A program made the translations under genes and the position numbers. Positions 1 to 10,949 of a stretch of 64,000 nucleotides of DNA are shown piece by piece (position 1 is the stretch's first letter; every line of letters starts with the position of its first letter). Origin of the DNA: Hymenopus coronatus. Its lineage: Eukaryota; Arthropoda; Insecta; Mantodea; Hymenopodidae. The stretch lies in assembly GCA_030762935.1 (NCBI GenBank), contig CM060896.1, positions 12,140,001 through 12,204,000 on the forward strand, in the 5' to 3' direction. The notes under the pieces are model-generated. The model worked only from the letters and a program-made list of their open reading frames with translations. It was not told the DNA's origin and ran no database searches.

Positions 1-177
1 GTTCAGTTTTTCTGATGTTAATCAGCGTGTAGTGTCAATGAAGCACATTAAAAGAAAATTAATTTTGAGAAGAGGAAACTGTTGCAAAACTAAGTGTTGT
101 TTATGGGACTGGAGTAACAATAAACAGAAAATACAGGATTTTGTCAGGAACTGAAATTCTAACGAAGTTGTTTTGTT

Positions 178-685
178 TAATAAGTTTTTGTCTATATTTT
201 ACAGTCTAGCAGTTATGCAAAATTCATTCAGAATAAAGAGGTCTTCGGAGGCTATTCCCAGGAAATTCAAGATGTATATTTTATTTGGGATGTAAATATC
301 TTTAATATACATGTATTTTAATAAAATCGTTAGAGCCATTTTTGAGAAAATCAAAATTTTTGAAAATGTTTCCATGTAAAGAATAGTTTGTGGTGGGGGG
401 ATTTTCTTGAAAATCTTCGTGTTGCATCCTTGGAAGAAGTTGAACTTAAGTACCAAGTTTGTATTTAACGGACTTTTCGTTTATGAGCTATGCTGCATAC
501 ACACATGCACACACTCACACGCACGCACACACACAGAAACAGGTACATTTTTCAAAAAGTTATATTTTTGGATTCAGGGAATCCCAAAACATATATTTCT
601 GGTGAAATCCCGGTATCGATTTTTGGGTGTAATACAATACCTTCTCTATATACTGTGTACATAGTACGAATAGAGAAAGTAAAAA
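178..685 (-). mobile_element. HINE-A copy, truncated
   Basis: This is the 5' half of the dispersed HINE-A family, described fully at 23909-24767. It runs from the GAGAAAGTAAAAA terminal box near 685 back through the central CA tract (about 500-535). It stops near 178, so the 3' hairpin end is missing. No coding potential. The first 177 bases of the window hold nothing recognisable. Confidence 0.8.
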
Positions 686-1184
686 TAACAGGAAATATTA
701 GTTTTGTTAACACCTGTTAAAAGAATGCTCCTTACAATAAGTCATTTCCTTTAAACAACCTTTGTTATTGCTATTTGCAGCCAACAAGCAATGTGCAAGA
801 GTGGTTATAATGAGACGTTTTTGTCTTCCAAAGCTGAAAAGATCAGCTGTTTGTAGCATTAAAGACAAAACTGCTTAGAATCAGAACAAAAATGATTCAA
901 GTTAATACACTACTTTGACTCTAGAATTTGATTTTTATCGTGATCTTTAATCATTTTCTCTGTTGTAAAATACGCTTTCAGGTCGTGGGGAGTCAAAAGT
1001 TTTTACTATTATGCATTACAAAATTGCTAATTAATGTTTAAAAAGGCTTAATTTCAATATGTAATAGAATATTATGTTTCTTTCGGATGCTATTAATTTT
1101 ATCTTGAACAGTTGCATTATATACTCAATTAATTCTTTATGACACATAATATGCGGAACAATAACAAGAACGTTACAAAATAAA
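686..1184. other. Unassigned AT-rich spacer
   Basis: No gene, repeat family or structured element was recognised between two HINE-A copies. Confidence 0.5.
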
Positions 1185-1908
1185 AAAATCGTATGACTTT
1201 CCCCATATCTCTGTAACAAATTACTATTAATAAGCTTATTCTTCAATTTACTTCATGCTAAATTAGCAGAAATAGTCTTATTACTTGCTTCCTTGAAAGT
1301 AGAAGCGAAATATGAAGTTCCTTTGTTTGTATGGACAGGAGTTGACAAATTCCTGTATGAGGAAAGTATACGTTTTTTAAAGCCAAACCCAAAAACAAGA
1401 AATATCTAAAAAACGATCAACTGCATGAACATTTTATATAACAAAAATTGTGTGTTTTAATGTAATCTACATTTTTTGTATCGTACGTTTTTGTCTATCT
1501 GTTACTGTTTAGCAGTTATGCAAAATTCCGTAAAATTCATTCAGAATAAAGTAGTCTTCAAAGACTATTTCTAGAAAATTCAAAATATACATTTTATTTC
1601 TGAGGTAAATATATTTAATATACAATATTTTAAACAAAATTGTTACAGCCATTTTTGAGACAGTAAAATTTTTCGAAAAAAAATCAATGTAAAAGGTATT
1701 TGGAGGTGGACAGATTTTCTTGCAAATCTTCGTGTCGCATCTTTGCAAGATACCAAAGTTGAATACCGACCGGTCTTTTCGTTTTTGAGCTAAGCTGTCC
1801 ACAGACACACACACGGACCTTTTTCTAAAAATGCTTTTTTGGATTCAGGGAGTCCCAGAACATTTATTTCCGGTGAAATCTCGGTATGGAATTTTTGGGT
1901 GGAATAGT
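1185..1908 (-). mobile_element. HINE-A copy
   Basis: Homologous to the family consensus from the box beside the 3' hairpin (near 1190) to the GGTGAAATCTCGGTAT segment near 1875. The terminal palindrome at the 5' end is missing. Confidence 0.8.
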
Positions 1909-2118
1909 TGTACAAGACCATGGCGTCCCTGTGCTCATGTGTGGTAGTGAATCGTGGATGGCGAATGTCAGCGGAGATGAGAATTTGACGAAGAATTTTG
2001 ATGCACCTGATTAGACTTAACCCTAGAACGGATACATGCTAAATGCACTCATTAGGGCATACATTGGGTTACTCGTAACCCCACCAAATGTTTTAAAAAA
2101 ATATGCATTTCTATAAAA

Positions 2119-2961
2119 AAATGTGTTCCATTCACATGACTTTCTCTACATCTCTGCAACAAATTGTTGTTAAAAGCTTATGATTCTGTTTACTTCATTC
2201 TAATCGAGAAAAAATTAGCAGAAATAGTCTTATTACTTGTTTCCTTCTACTAAGAAGCGAAATAAGGGAGTACCATAGGTTAAAGTGATAGTCAAAAGCT
2301 GGTTGCTATGTGACAAAGTTCCTTTGTTTGTATGGACAGGAGTTGACAAATTCCTGCATGAGAGTTTTTCAAACTGAAACCAAAAACAAGGAATATCTTT
2401 AAAACGATAAATTCCAGAACAAAAAGTATATAACATAAATTGTGTGCCTTAACGTGCTCTACATCTTTTGTGTGGTAACTTTTTGTCCATCTCTTATAGT
2501 TTAGCAGTTGAGCAAAATTCCGTAAAATGCATCCAGAATAAAGTAGTCTTCAGAGGCTGTTCCCAGAAAATTCAAAATATACATTTTATTTGTCAGGTAA
2601 ATATCTTTAATATGTGAAATTTTAATCAACATCGTTAGAGCCAATTTTGAGAAAATCAAAATTTTTTATTTGTTTTCCATGTAAAGGGTAGTTTGGTGTG
2701 GGGGGATTTTTCTCAAAATCTTCGTGTCGCATCCCTGGAAGATACTAAACTTAAATACCAAGTTTGGTAATTTACTGACATTTCGTTTTTGAGTTGTCGT
2801 GTTCACAGACACACTGATACACACGGACCTTTTTCTGAAAATACTTTCTTTTTTTTTATATAAACGTATATTTCCAGTGAAATCTCAGTATCGAATTTTT
2901 GGGTGCATTACAATACCATCTCTATACACTATGTATATAGTACGTGTAGAGAAAGTAAAAA
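2119..2961 (-). mobile_element. HINE-A copy nested in piggyBac
   Basis: Nearly full length, from the hairpin ATGTGTTCCATTCACAT near 2120 to GTAGAGAAAGTAAAA near 2960. It lies inside the piggyBac element, so it inserted after that element. Confidence 0.85.
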
Positions 2962-3025
2962 ACCTTATTAACTTAGGAAATACGTGCTTTACAACACTTT
3001 TGCTTACGTTCACTTAGAATTATTT

Positions 3026-3535
3026 TCAGTTTGCACACTTAAGACAGACGTCTTTGCTATTATCAGCACTTTTTCCACCTACAGCACTTTCACAGAAGGC
3101 GCATCTTGTCTGCTTGGATGTCTTTGGTGTTGCTGATAAAGAACCTGCTATCTCTTTTGACTGACTCAGAATCTCCAAAATTGATTTTCGAATTTCTTTG
3201 TTCAAAGGTTTAGAAAGGCGTCTTTCAAGATGGTCTCGAATCATTGAAGATACGTTTTTTTGCAGCTCCTTTGACTCCAGGAATCGTAACGACTATGTTT
3301 CTCTGTGGTGTTTTAGATGATTGAGGTTCATTGGAACTCCAAGTGAAACCATTTCTTCTTTTTATAATGCCCACAGACGTAGAAATCTCTGTATTAATAT
3401 CTGAGAGCTCACTTTCTGAAATAACACTGTTGTGCTCACTTTCTGGAGACATTATCCTCAGAATCACTCTTGTTGAACCAGAAGCAACTTTTCTTCAAAG
3501 CTGGGATCAGTTGTACCAACTCTTTCCTTGGCCAG
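3026..3535 (-). pseudogene. piggyBac transposase remnant, N and C termini only
   Basis: The upper part (about 3535 to 3225) encodes an acidic N-terminal region followed by RNIVVTIPGVKGAAKK, matching the segment just before the DDE domain in piggyBac transposases. The lower part (3244-3026) encodes a Cys-rich tail with CAFC and CLKC pairs, the usual C-terminal zinc-binding domain. The two are almost adjacent in different frames, so the whole catalytic core was deleted. A frameshift near 3470 separates the first residues from the rest. It is non-functional. Confidence 0.75.
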
Positions 3536-3908
3536 TCTAAGAAACAATGCACCTTAAATAGTATACATGGGTTACTGGTGACCCCACTCGCAATGCACAG
3601 CTGCAAATGTGGACTGATGCAAACATAAACAGAAAGTGTCTCTCATTGTTGGCGAATACCAAGAGTCTCAAGTTTACCAACAATGAAAAAGTTACTAGCA
3701 GTAAAACGTTATGATAGGGTTATGCATAACCTCAGTATGTATTCTATGGTTAATAAGAAATTGGAGAAGAATATAATATTTATAAATTAAACGATAAAAT
3801 TGAAGAAAAGAAAATATTGGAAACGGCACATTTACCTTATGAGTGAAGAAAGAATACCACCATTAATTAATAGATATAAAACATTAGAAAAAAGAGAAAA
3901 ATGACATA

Positions 3909-4155
3909 TTATTTATGGACGCTCTTTAACTGCTGCGGTTCTCAGCGTCCCATTCTATATTGGGTGTGAAAGATCGCTTAATTTTGCTCAGGCTTGACGT
4001 TATTTTACGTGCAGGAACAACGGCTTTACTTCCCTTCCAGAGAAAGTCATGCTTAGGATTTTTATACCCGAAAAAAAAAATGCATTGTCTTCCCCTGGGA
4101 CCTTGTGTATATGAAGTCAGCATGGTAACCATTGCACCGCGGAGGTCCACAAGTA
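3909..4155 (-). mobile_element. SINE-A copy
   Basis: Minus-strand copy of the SINE family described at 26896-27172. The 3' end TTATTTATGGACGCTC is at 3909 and the body with TTTTACGTGC follows. The tRNA-like head (ACCATTGCACCGCGGAGG) lies near 4130-4150. The body has a deletion where intact copies carry the TCTACGGCACGGGA segment. Confidence 0.75.
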
Positions 4156-4289
4156 AAATGATGGGAATGCAGTAATGAATGACAGAACAGGTTTTAAGCC
4201 TAATCTTTGAAGTGTAAAAGAAGAGTCCTTTATCACCATTGGGTAAATAAACATGTCATGCATGCATAAATAATTGAATTCTACATCCA

Positions 4290-4445
4290 CCATGTTCTTA
4301 TCTTGTCGGATAGGCGGAGTCAGACTGCAAAGTTCAATGCCATAGCCTGGATGTGAACCGCGGATCTTCCGGTTGCTCTACCACTGAGCAACATAGCATT
4401 GAATTTCTCAACTGACTCGCATGTTTCCCGGTAAACCACAAGGTG
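4290..4445 (-). mobile_element. SINE-C copy, inverted
   Basis: Reverse-complement copy of SINE-C (see 19490-19785). It carries the tRNA-like head, reading as GTTGCTCTACCACTGAGC around 4372, and the CAACTGACTCGCATGTTTCC segment upstream of the head. Confidence 0.65.
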
Positions 4446-4559
4446 ACCTCAAATTATTTTGAGATGACAATCCCAATGACGACTTACAATGTTGCAAGTA
4501 CTTTAAATCCCAGGGTTCATAGTATAGCCAACTATTATGGTCAATTTGTACGGAATAAT

Positions 4560-4935
4560 TGTTTTATCGAGAGATCCGTGGTTCAAATCCCGGCTATGGC
4601 ATTGCATTTTTCAGTCCGACTCTACCTATCCAACTCCTGTCCTAAACGCGACTAGAGACTGGGAGATCCGTGGTTCAAATCCCGGCTATGGCATTGCATT
4701 TTTCAGTCCGACTCTACCTATCCAACTCCTGTCCTAAACGAGACTAGAGACTGGGAGATCCGTGGTTCAAATCCCGGCTATGGCATTGCATTTTTCAGTC
4801 CGACTCTACCTATCCAACTCCTGTCCTACACACGGCTAGAGACCGGGAGATCCGTGGTTCAAATCCCGACTATGGCATTGAATTTTTCAGTCTGTCTTTA
4901 CCTATCCAACTCCTGTCCTACACACGACTATGTGT
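4560..4935 (+). repeat. Tandem array of SINE-C tail, 92-bp period, 4 units
   Basis: Units start with GAGATCCGTGGTTCAAATCC at 4571, 4663, 4755 and 4847. Each carries the B-box-like GGTTCAAATCC plus the CTACCTATCCAACTCCTGTCC tail, so the repeated unit is the second half of SINE-C. Units are almost identical apart from the variable end of each tail (AAACGCGACT, AAACGAGACT, ACACACGGCT). Confidence 0.85.
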
Positions 4936-5195
4936 AAACAACAATTATTCCATGTTATCCTATCCTTCCAGTCTCTAACAATGCTGTTTTTCTTAAACTT
5001 TGTTTGGTCAGCAGGTCAATTCCTGGATAAAAACTGCTATATTATATTACATTGGTTCCACACTATTATACAAAGCAATATAGTTGGGTTTTTGTTTAAT
5101 AAATGTCTATTACAGCACTTGCACAAAATGTTTAAAGAACTGTGAACTGCGACAGTTCACACAAATATCTCGTTATCTTGTTCTGACATTTCATT

Positions 5196-5640
5196 GCACC
5201 TCCTGTTTAGCGTACTATGGATATGACCACTCACTGCTCTCAAATGGAATAATAGCATGGGGGACATCTTGCAGATACTCAAGCTTCAGAAAAGATTAGT
5301 AAACATCATAAACCAAGTACCAATATGACCAGATAGTAAGATAGTTTTCAAAGAACTATCTATATTACCTTACCTTGTCAGTCTCTTTTATACATCAACA
5401 TTTGGATCTCTTTGACAGAAACTCAGCCCTACAAGAGCATACACCTCAACACTCATAGGCTGCTCACCAGTCTATATCACATCAGGGGTACAATCATCTT
5501 CCAAACAGCTTAATCACAACAAATTTGGAACGGCCGTTAATAATCATCTCAAAAGTCATTTACCACTCACTCTTAATGAAAACTTCAAGCAGAAACTCTA
5601 ACTTGTTCCACAGAATACAAATTAAATAACTTTAAATAAT
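5196..5640 (+). pseudogene. LINE reverse transcriptase C-terminal remnant
   Basis: The plus strand encodes YYGYDHSLLSNGIIAWG, then KLQKRLVNIINQV, then FKELSILPYLVSLFYT. This is the order seen after the catalytic palm in Jockey/CR1-like non-LTR reverse transcriptases (Y-G-WG, LQKR-R-I, FK-L-IL-LY-). Stops and frameshifts interrupt it. It runs straight into a (TTA)n tract, as expected of a LINE 3' end with a simple-repeat tail. Confidence 0.6.
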
Positions 5641-5952
5641 TATTTATTATTATTATTATTATTATTGCTATTACTATTATTAGTATTTCTATTATTATTA
5701 TTATTACTATTATTATTATTGCTGTTATTATTATTACTATTATTATTACCATTATTATTGCTATTACTATTATTATTGTTATTATTATTGCTGTTATTAT
5801 TACTATTAGTATTATTATTATTATCATTATTACTATTATTATTATGATTATTATTACTATTATTATTAGTATTTCTATTATTATTATCATTACTATTATT
5901 ATTACTATTTTATTACTATTATTATTGGTATTTCTATTATTATTATTATCAT
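5641..5952. repeat. (TTA)n imperfect microsatellite
   Basis: About 310 bp of TTA/ATT units with scattered variants (TTG, CTA, TTC). It begins where the LINE remnant ends and probably expanded from the LINE tail. The poly-Leu and poly-Ile reading frames across it are artefacts. Confidence 0.95.
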
Positions 5953-6267
5953 CATCTTTGCAGCCATATTTCTCTTGTGCAGATACTGCCGCTTTTTGTT
6001 TGTCATTACAGGTCCCATTCTGCGGAAGTAGGAAGGAGCCTGGCGCTGGCGGAAAACTATTTTGGATTTTTCTTTATACAAATTCTGTACATATTTAAAC
6101 TCAAATGTAACAAAATTTCTTTGTATTTTGACGTTGCCATAGAATCTGTATTTCTTCAGGCTGATAACAAATCTATCTATCTACTCAATGATACTGGTTA
6201 AACAGAAGAATAGCATTACTGAGCCATAAAAACAACACCAATTATAGCATTACAAGGTTTTACAGAA

Positions 6268-6666
6268 AATCTGATGTGTTCCATCACATAACTTTCTCTA
6301 TATCTCTACAATAAATTATTAACGTATTCTTCTATTTATTTAATGCTAATCAAGAAAAAATTAGCTTATTAGGTCTTACTTGCTTCCTTGTAAGTAGATG
6401 GGAAATAAGGGAATACACTAGGCTAAAGCGATAGACAAATCTTTTAAAATCTGGTTGCTATGTGATTGAAGTACCTTTGTTTGTATGAACAGGAGTTGAC
6501 AAATTCCCATATGAGAAAAGCATAAGTATTTTAAAGCTGAAACCAATAACAAGGACATTTAAAAATGGTGAACACCACAAAAAATGTAAATAACATAAAT
6601 TGTGTGTTTTAATAAGCTCTACATTTTTTGTGTGGTAAAGTTTTGTCTATCTCTTACAGTTTAGTG
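6268..6666 (-). mobile_element. HINE-A copy, 3' half
   Basis: Holds the hairpin end (GATGTGTTCCATCACATAAC, one loop base lost) through the TTTTGTCTATCTCTTACAG segment. It is truncated at 6666 where Penelope-like sequence begins. The preceding 5953-6267 holds nothing recognised. Confidence 0.8.
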
Positions 6667-6754
6667 ATCTTGTTTCGAGATTTCTTTTTGTTTTTTCAAT
6701 ATAAATCTGATTAGAATCCTTGCATTCCTTTCTGTAAATACCCAATTTTTGTTT

Positions 6755-7000
6755 CATCCCAGATAAAAAAAAATCCACATATACAAACTGGAACGCAAGG
6801 ATTGCAATCAGATCCAAAGAACACTTCAGAAACATAAATAAAAAACAATTGGTAAAATCAGCAGTTGCCACCCACTTTTGGACAAAGCACCACAATATAA
6901 ATTCAGAACCAAACTTCTAAAACACATAACAGGAAAACAAGAGTTGGCAACATTCATCTTCATTGTAAAGAATAGAAACAGGGTTTTCAATTTTGACATT
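6755..7000 (+). pseudogene. Penelope-like element GIY-YIG endonuclease fragment
   Basis: From 6801 the plus strand reads IAIRSKEHFRNI followed by LVKSAVATHFWTKHH. The R-x2-EH and S-AVA-H motifs are the second half of the GIY-YIG endonuclease domain at the C terminus of Penelope-like elements. The GIY and YIG strands themselves are not preserved. It is a short relic; a third copy of the same domain type after 9690-10430 and 10950-12005. Confidence 0.55.
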
Positions 7001-7180
7001 CCAGAGAAGGATGTGTTTAGCAAGTTCATTGAACCACCACCAGAGGGGACAGCACTTACAACAACGCCAGCAAGGAATTAGTCGATGTCCGGTTAAAAAT
7101 GAAGAAAACTAGTCCTTCAAAACATCTCAAGTAGTGTTGTTTAGTGTAATTAATTGACTTGTCAAATAAATAAACTGCAA

Positions 7181-7485
7181 TGGATACCAGCCCATGTGGC
7201 AATTAGTGGAAATGAACAGTAAAACCAGAGCCCCAAAAGCAAATAAATCAGATACAGCATCAGGTTACAGCTCAACAAGAAATCATTTAGAAGGAATTGT
7301 TGAGAGTCAAAATATACCAAAATATCATGGCTAGAGCAGACTTACTCAATATGACAAGGAACATTGCAGTGGCCCAATTTAGGATGGAAACTGGCCACGA
7401 TTGCCTTGCTCAACATTTATGCAAGATAAACTGCCTGCCTTCTGCTAAGTGTGGATTATGTGATGATGTTAGTACAGCGAACAGA
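7181..7485 (+). pseudogene. LINE RNase H domain tail
   Basis: WIPAHVAISGNE at 7181 matches the last conserved motif of LINE and retroelement RNase H domains (W-P-H-G-N-E). After a frame change, FRMETGHDCLAQHL and INCLPSAKCGLCDD (7375-7460) match the tail of the same proteins, which usually ends in a C-x2-C...H-x3-C zinc knuckle. This reading frame continues without a stop into the 48-bp minisatellite. Confidence 0.7.
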
Positions 7486-9508
7486 AGCCATCTTGTAGCC
7501 AGTAAAGGCTTTAACAGCGACATTGTATTGGGAAGCCATTTTGTAGCCTGTAAAGGCTTTAACGGCGACACTGTATTGGGAAGCCATCTTGTAGCCTGTA
7601 AAGGCTTTAACAGCAACATTGTATTGGGAAGTCATCTTGTAGCGTGTAAAGGCTTTAACAGCAACATTGTATTGGGAAGTCATTTTGTAGCCAGTAAAGG
7701 CTTTAACAGCAACATTGTATTGGTAAGTCATCTTGTAGCCTGTAAAGGCTTTAACAGCAACATTGTATTGGGAAGCCATCTTGTAGCCTGTAAAGGCTTT
7801 AACGGCGACACTGTATTGGGAAGCCATCTTATAGCGTGTAAAGACTTTAACAGCAACATTGTATTGGGAAGCCATCTTGTAGCCAGTAAAGGTTTTAACA
7901 GTGACACTGTATTGGGACGCCATCTTGTAGCCAGTAAAGGCTTTAACAGCGACACTGTATTGGGAAGCCATCTTGTAGCCTGTAAAGGCTTTAACAGCAA
8001 CATTGTATTGGGAAGCCATCTTGTAGCCTGTAAAGGCTTTAACAGCAACATTGTATTGGGAAGCCATCTTATAGCGTGTAAAGACTTTAACAGCGACATT
8101 GTATTGGGAAGCCATCTTGTAGCCAGTAAAGGTTTTAACAGCAACACTGTATTGGGAAGCCATCTTGTAGCATGTAAAGACTTTAACAGCAACATTGTAT
8201 TGGGAAGCCATCTTGTAGCCAGTAAAGGCTTTAACGGCGACACTGTATTGGGAAGCCATCTTGTAGCCTGTAAAGGCTTTAACAGCAACATTGTATTGGG
8301 AAGTCATCTTGTAGCCAGTAAAGGTTTTAACAGTGACACTGTATTGGGAAGCCATCTTGTAGCCAGTAAAGGTTTTAACAGTGACACTGTATTGGGAAGC
8401 CATCTTGTAGCCAGTAAAGGTTTTAACAGTGACACTGTATTGGGGAGCCATCTTGTAGCCAGTAAAGGTTTTAACAGCGACACTGTATTGGGAAGCCATC
8501 TTGTACCGTGTAAAGACTTTAACAGCAACATTGTATTGGGAAGCCATCTTGTAGCCAGTAAAGGCTTTAATGGTGACACTGTATTGGGAAGCCATCTTAT
8601 AGCCTGTAAAGGTTTTAACAGCGACACTGTATTGGGAAGCCATCTTGTAGCCTGTGAAGGTTTTAACAGCGACACTGTATTGGGGAGCCATCTTGTAGCG
8701 TGTAAAGACTTTAACAGCAATGTTGTATGGGAAGCCATCTTGTAGCGTGTAAAGGCTTTAACAGTGACATTGAATTAGGAAGCCATCTTGTAGCCAGTAA
8801 AGGCTTTAACAGCGACACTGTATTGGGAAGCCATCTTGTAGCGAGTAAAGGCTTTAACAGCGACATTGTATTGGGAAGCCATCTTGTAGCGAGTAAAGGC
8901 TTTAACAGCGACATTGTATTGGGAAGCCATCTTGTAGTGTGTAAATGCTTTAACAGCAACGTTGTATTGGGAAGCCATCTTGTAGCCAGCAAAGGCTTTA
9001 ACAGAGACATTGTATTGGGGAGCCATCTTGTAGCGTGTAAAGACTTTAACAGCAACATTGTATTGGGAAGCCATCTTGTAGCGTGTAAAGGCTTTAACAG
9101 TGACATTGAATTGGGAAGCCATCTTGTAGCCAGTAAAGGTTTTAACAGCGACACTGTATTGGGAAGCCATCTTGTAGCGAGTAAAGGCTTTAACAGCGAC
9201 ATTGTATTGGGAAGCCATCTTGTAGCGAGTAAAGGCTTTAACAGCGACACTGTATTGGGAAGCCATCTTGTAGCGTGTAAAAGTTTTAACAGCGACATTG
9301 TATTGGGAAGCCATCTTGTAGCGTGTAAATGTTTTAACAGCAACGTTGTATGGGGAAGCCATCTTGTAGCCAGTAAAGGCTTTAACAGTGACATTGTATT
9401 GGGCAGCCATCTTGTAGCGTGTAAAGGCTTTAACAGTGACATTGTATTGGGAAGCCATCTTGTAGCGAGTAAAGGCTTTAACAGCGACATTGTATTGGAT
9501 AGCAAGGG
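7486..9508 (+). repeat. 48-bp minisatellite, about 42 units
   Basis: The unit begins GCCATCTTGTAGCCAGTAAA and is 48 bp, exactly 16 codons, reading as variants of HLVA(S/C)KGFNS(D/N)(I/T)VLGS. One base is lost near 8735, shifting the plus frame between two otherwise open halves. Other frames on both strands are also open because the unit has no stops there. Units alternate between CCAGTAAAGG, CCTGTAAAGG, GTGTAAAGAC and GAGTAAAGG types, with local runs of one type showing block duplication. I see a minisatellite rather than a demonstrated protein gene. It is in frame with the preceding LINE tail and may have grown from it. Confidence 0.9.
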
Positions 9509-9689
9509 GGAACATTATCAACATCAGTTAATCCCCAAAGTCATTGGAATACTACTGGCTAACGGTAAAATTACACTAAAAGCTATAAAGTATGCTTAGA
9601 CAAATTACCAGGACTGCAAATAAAATGGCTAGAGAGAGTTTTAATATCGGAGTTTATACACTTGTGCTTCACAAAAACTTAGTTTTGCA

Positions 9690-10430
9690 TGCGTGTTGCA
9701 TGTGTTGTCTACTGCTTTCGACTGTCAGATTCAACTTGAGGATCCTTGATGTCTTCCCTCTGATGAACCTCATTAGTGGGTTCTCTTCAAAGGGATGATC
9801 AAAATTCATGAGGTGCGTTTCGTGTTTTTTCATGTATATTTCCTCCCATGTGTCGAGTTTTACTGTCTGTTGCACATTTCTCAAAAAATGGACGTCTTGT
9901 TTAATTTCAAGTCGGTTGTCCCAAAAATGAGTCGATACTGCAGATTTTTCAGTTTCCCTATCTTTAATATTTCTAACATGTTAAGATGGGTACCATGTTT
10001 CTTTTTGTTCTGTCAATATATACTTTGTTCCACTCATTGCAATTAATTATATAGATGCCCGGTTTTTGTCAATTGGGACTTTTTCTGTCTTGCGGGATGG
10101 AATCAAATTTTTCACACTGAACTTGTTATAAAGTGCAGGCATTATATTATCTTCTTTAAATATTTGTTGAAATTTCTTAGTTGTCCAAGGGTGGTCAGTG
10201 AATCTTCTGAAGTTCTTGCTATCTTTAATTTGTTTGAGGATGGATATTTCGCTAATTTTATTTTGTTGTTTAATTTTCTTGTTTTTTTTGTTTTTTTTTG
10301 TGTGTACCAAATCCCTGCTGAAACTATTTATTTCAGCTGTTTTCTCTATGTGTTTAGTTCTTCTAAGTATTTGGCTTTTTCCAGAGGTACGGAAACTCCA
10401 TTGTAAATTTTACTTTTGGTTCCTGAAAGT
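9690..10430 (-). pseudogene. Penelope-like element, GIY-YIG region remnant
   Basis: Read on the minus strand from 10310, the segment contains NIMPALYNKFSVKNLIP, then DKNRASIYLI, then in another frame CNEWNKVYIDRTKRN, then KLDTWEEIYMKKHETHLMN near 9850-9795. The order (I-LYN-VKN-I, GIY-like, C-x3-YI-x-TKR, LD-E) is that of the linker and GIY-YIG endonuclease of Penelope-like elements. The GIY motif is degraded and several frameshifts are present. The upstream reverse transcriptase is absent. Confidence 0.6.
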
Positions 10431-10949
10431 TTGGTAGTTTTATTACATCATCTAATAGTATACTTGACTCCAATATTAAAACTAATTGCTAGCTCACAGT
10501 GTACCACTTCCAGTAATTAAATTTATGGCTAGAAAAAGTTTACACAGTTGTTGTGGAGGCAAAAATGTGCTATGTGGTTTAGTGGAGGGGGGTGTAAGTG
10601 TGGAATATCAACAGAAAAAACCTTTGCAAACAAACTGTTTAAGAGATTCACTAAATGGAGTAAAGAAGCAGAATTAGGAAGATTGGGAAATAGAGGGAAA
10701 TCTATGGAAAGAGTGCTAAAATATTAGGCAAGAATTAGAAAATTAGATGAACATATTATTTGGTAGTATTGAAAGCTGAAATCAAAAAGATTCATGACTA
10801 AATAAGATAAACAAAATTATTACAAGTAATATAAAATGTCAAGCTACTTACAGCGAAGACATTATCAAATTAATAAAAGGGTTAAATTTACACACACTTC
10901 ACTTGCTTATTTATTGGGTAGGACAATGTTTCACATATCTTTGCCTACA
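10431..10949. other. Unassigned sequence between two Penelope-like relics
   Basis: AT-rich, no family recognised. Short open stretches are present but none resembles a known domain. Confidence 0.4.

Larger units (their letters stand above)
2021..3749 (-). mobile_element. piggyBac element, internally deleted
   Basis: Both ends abut TTAA (2017-2020 and 3750-3753), the piggyBac target site. The left end begins CCCTAGAACGGATACATG and the right end, read inward, begins CCATAGAATACATAC, so the tips are imperfect inverted repeats. Both sides carry palindromes: GGGTTACTCGTAACCC at 2066-2081, GGGTTACTGGTGACCC at 3569-3584, and a GGTTATGCATAACC form near 3718. Coding remnants lie on the minus strand and the DDD catalytic core is gone. 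A HINE-A copy (2119-2961) sits inside. The piggyBac family mobilises DNA by precise excision at TTAA; this copy cannot encode an active enzyme. Confidence 0.85.

Noticed and set aside
5585..5890. Poly-Ile and poly-Leu frames, apparently membrane-like
   Set aside because: They translate the (TTA)n microsatellite.
7297..9599. Long open frames on both strands (up to 482 codons) over the 48-bp array
   Set aside because: The unit length is a multiple of three and lacks stops in several frames, so long frames arise automatically. Only the short lead-in resembles a known protein, a LINE tail.
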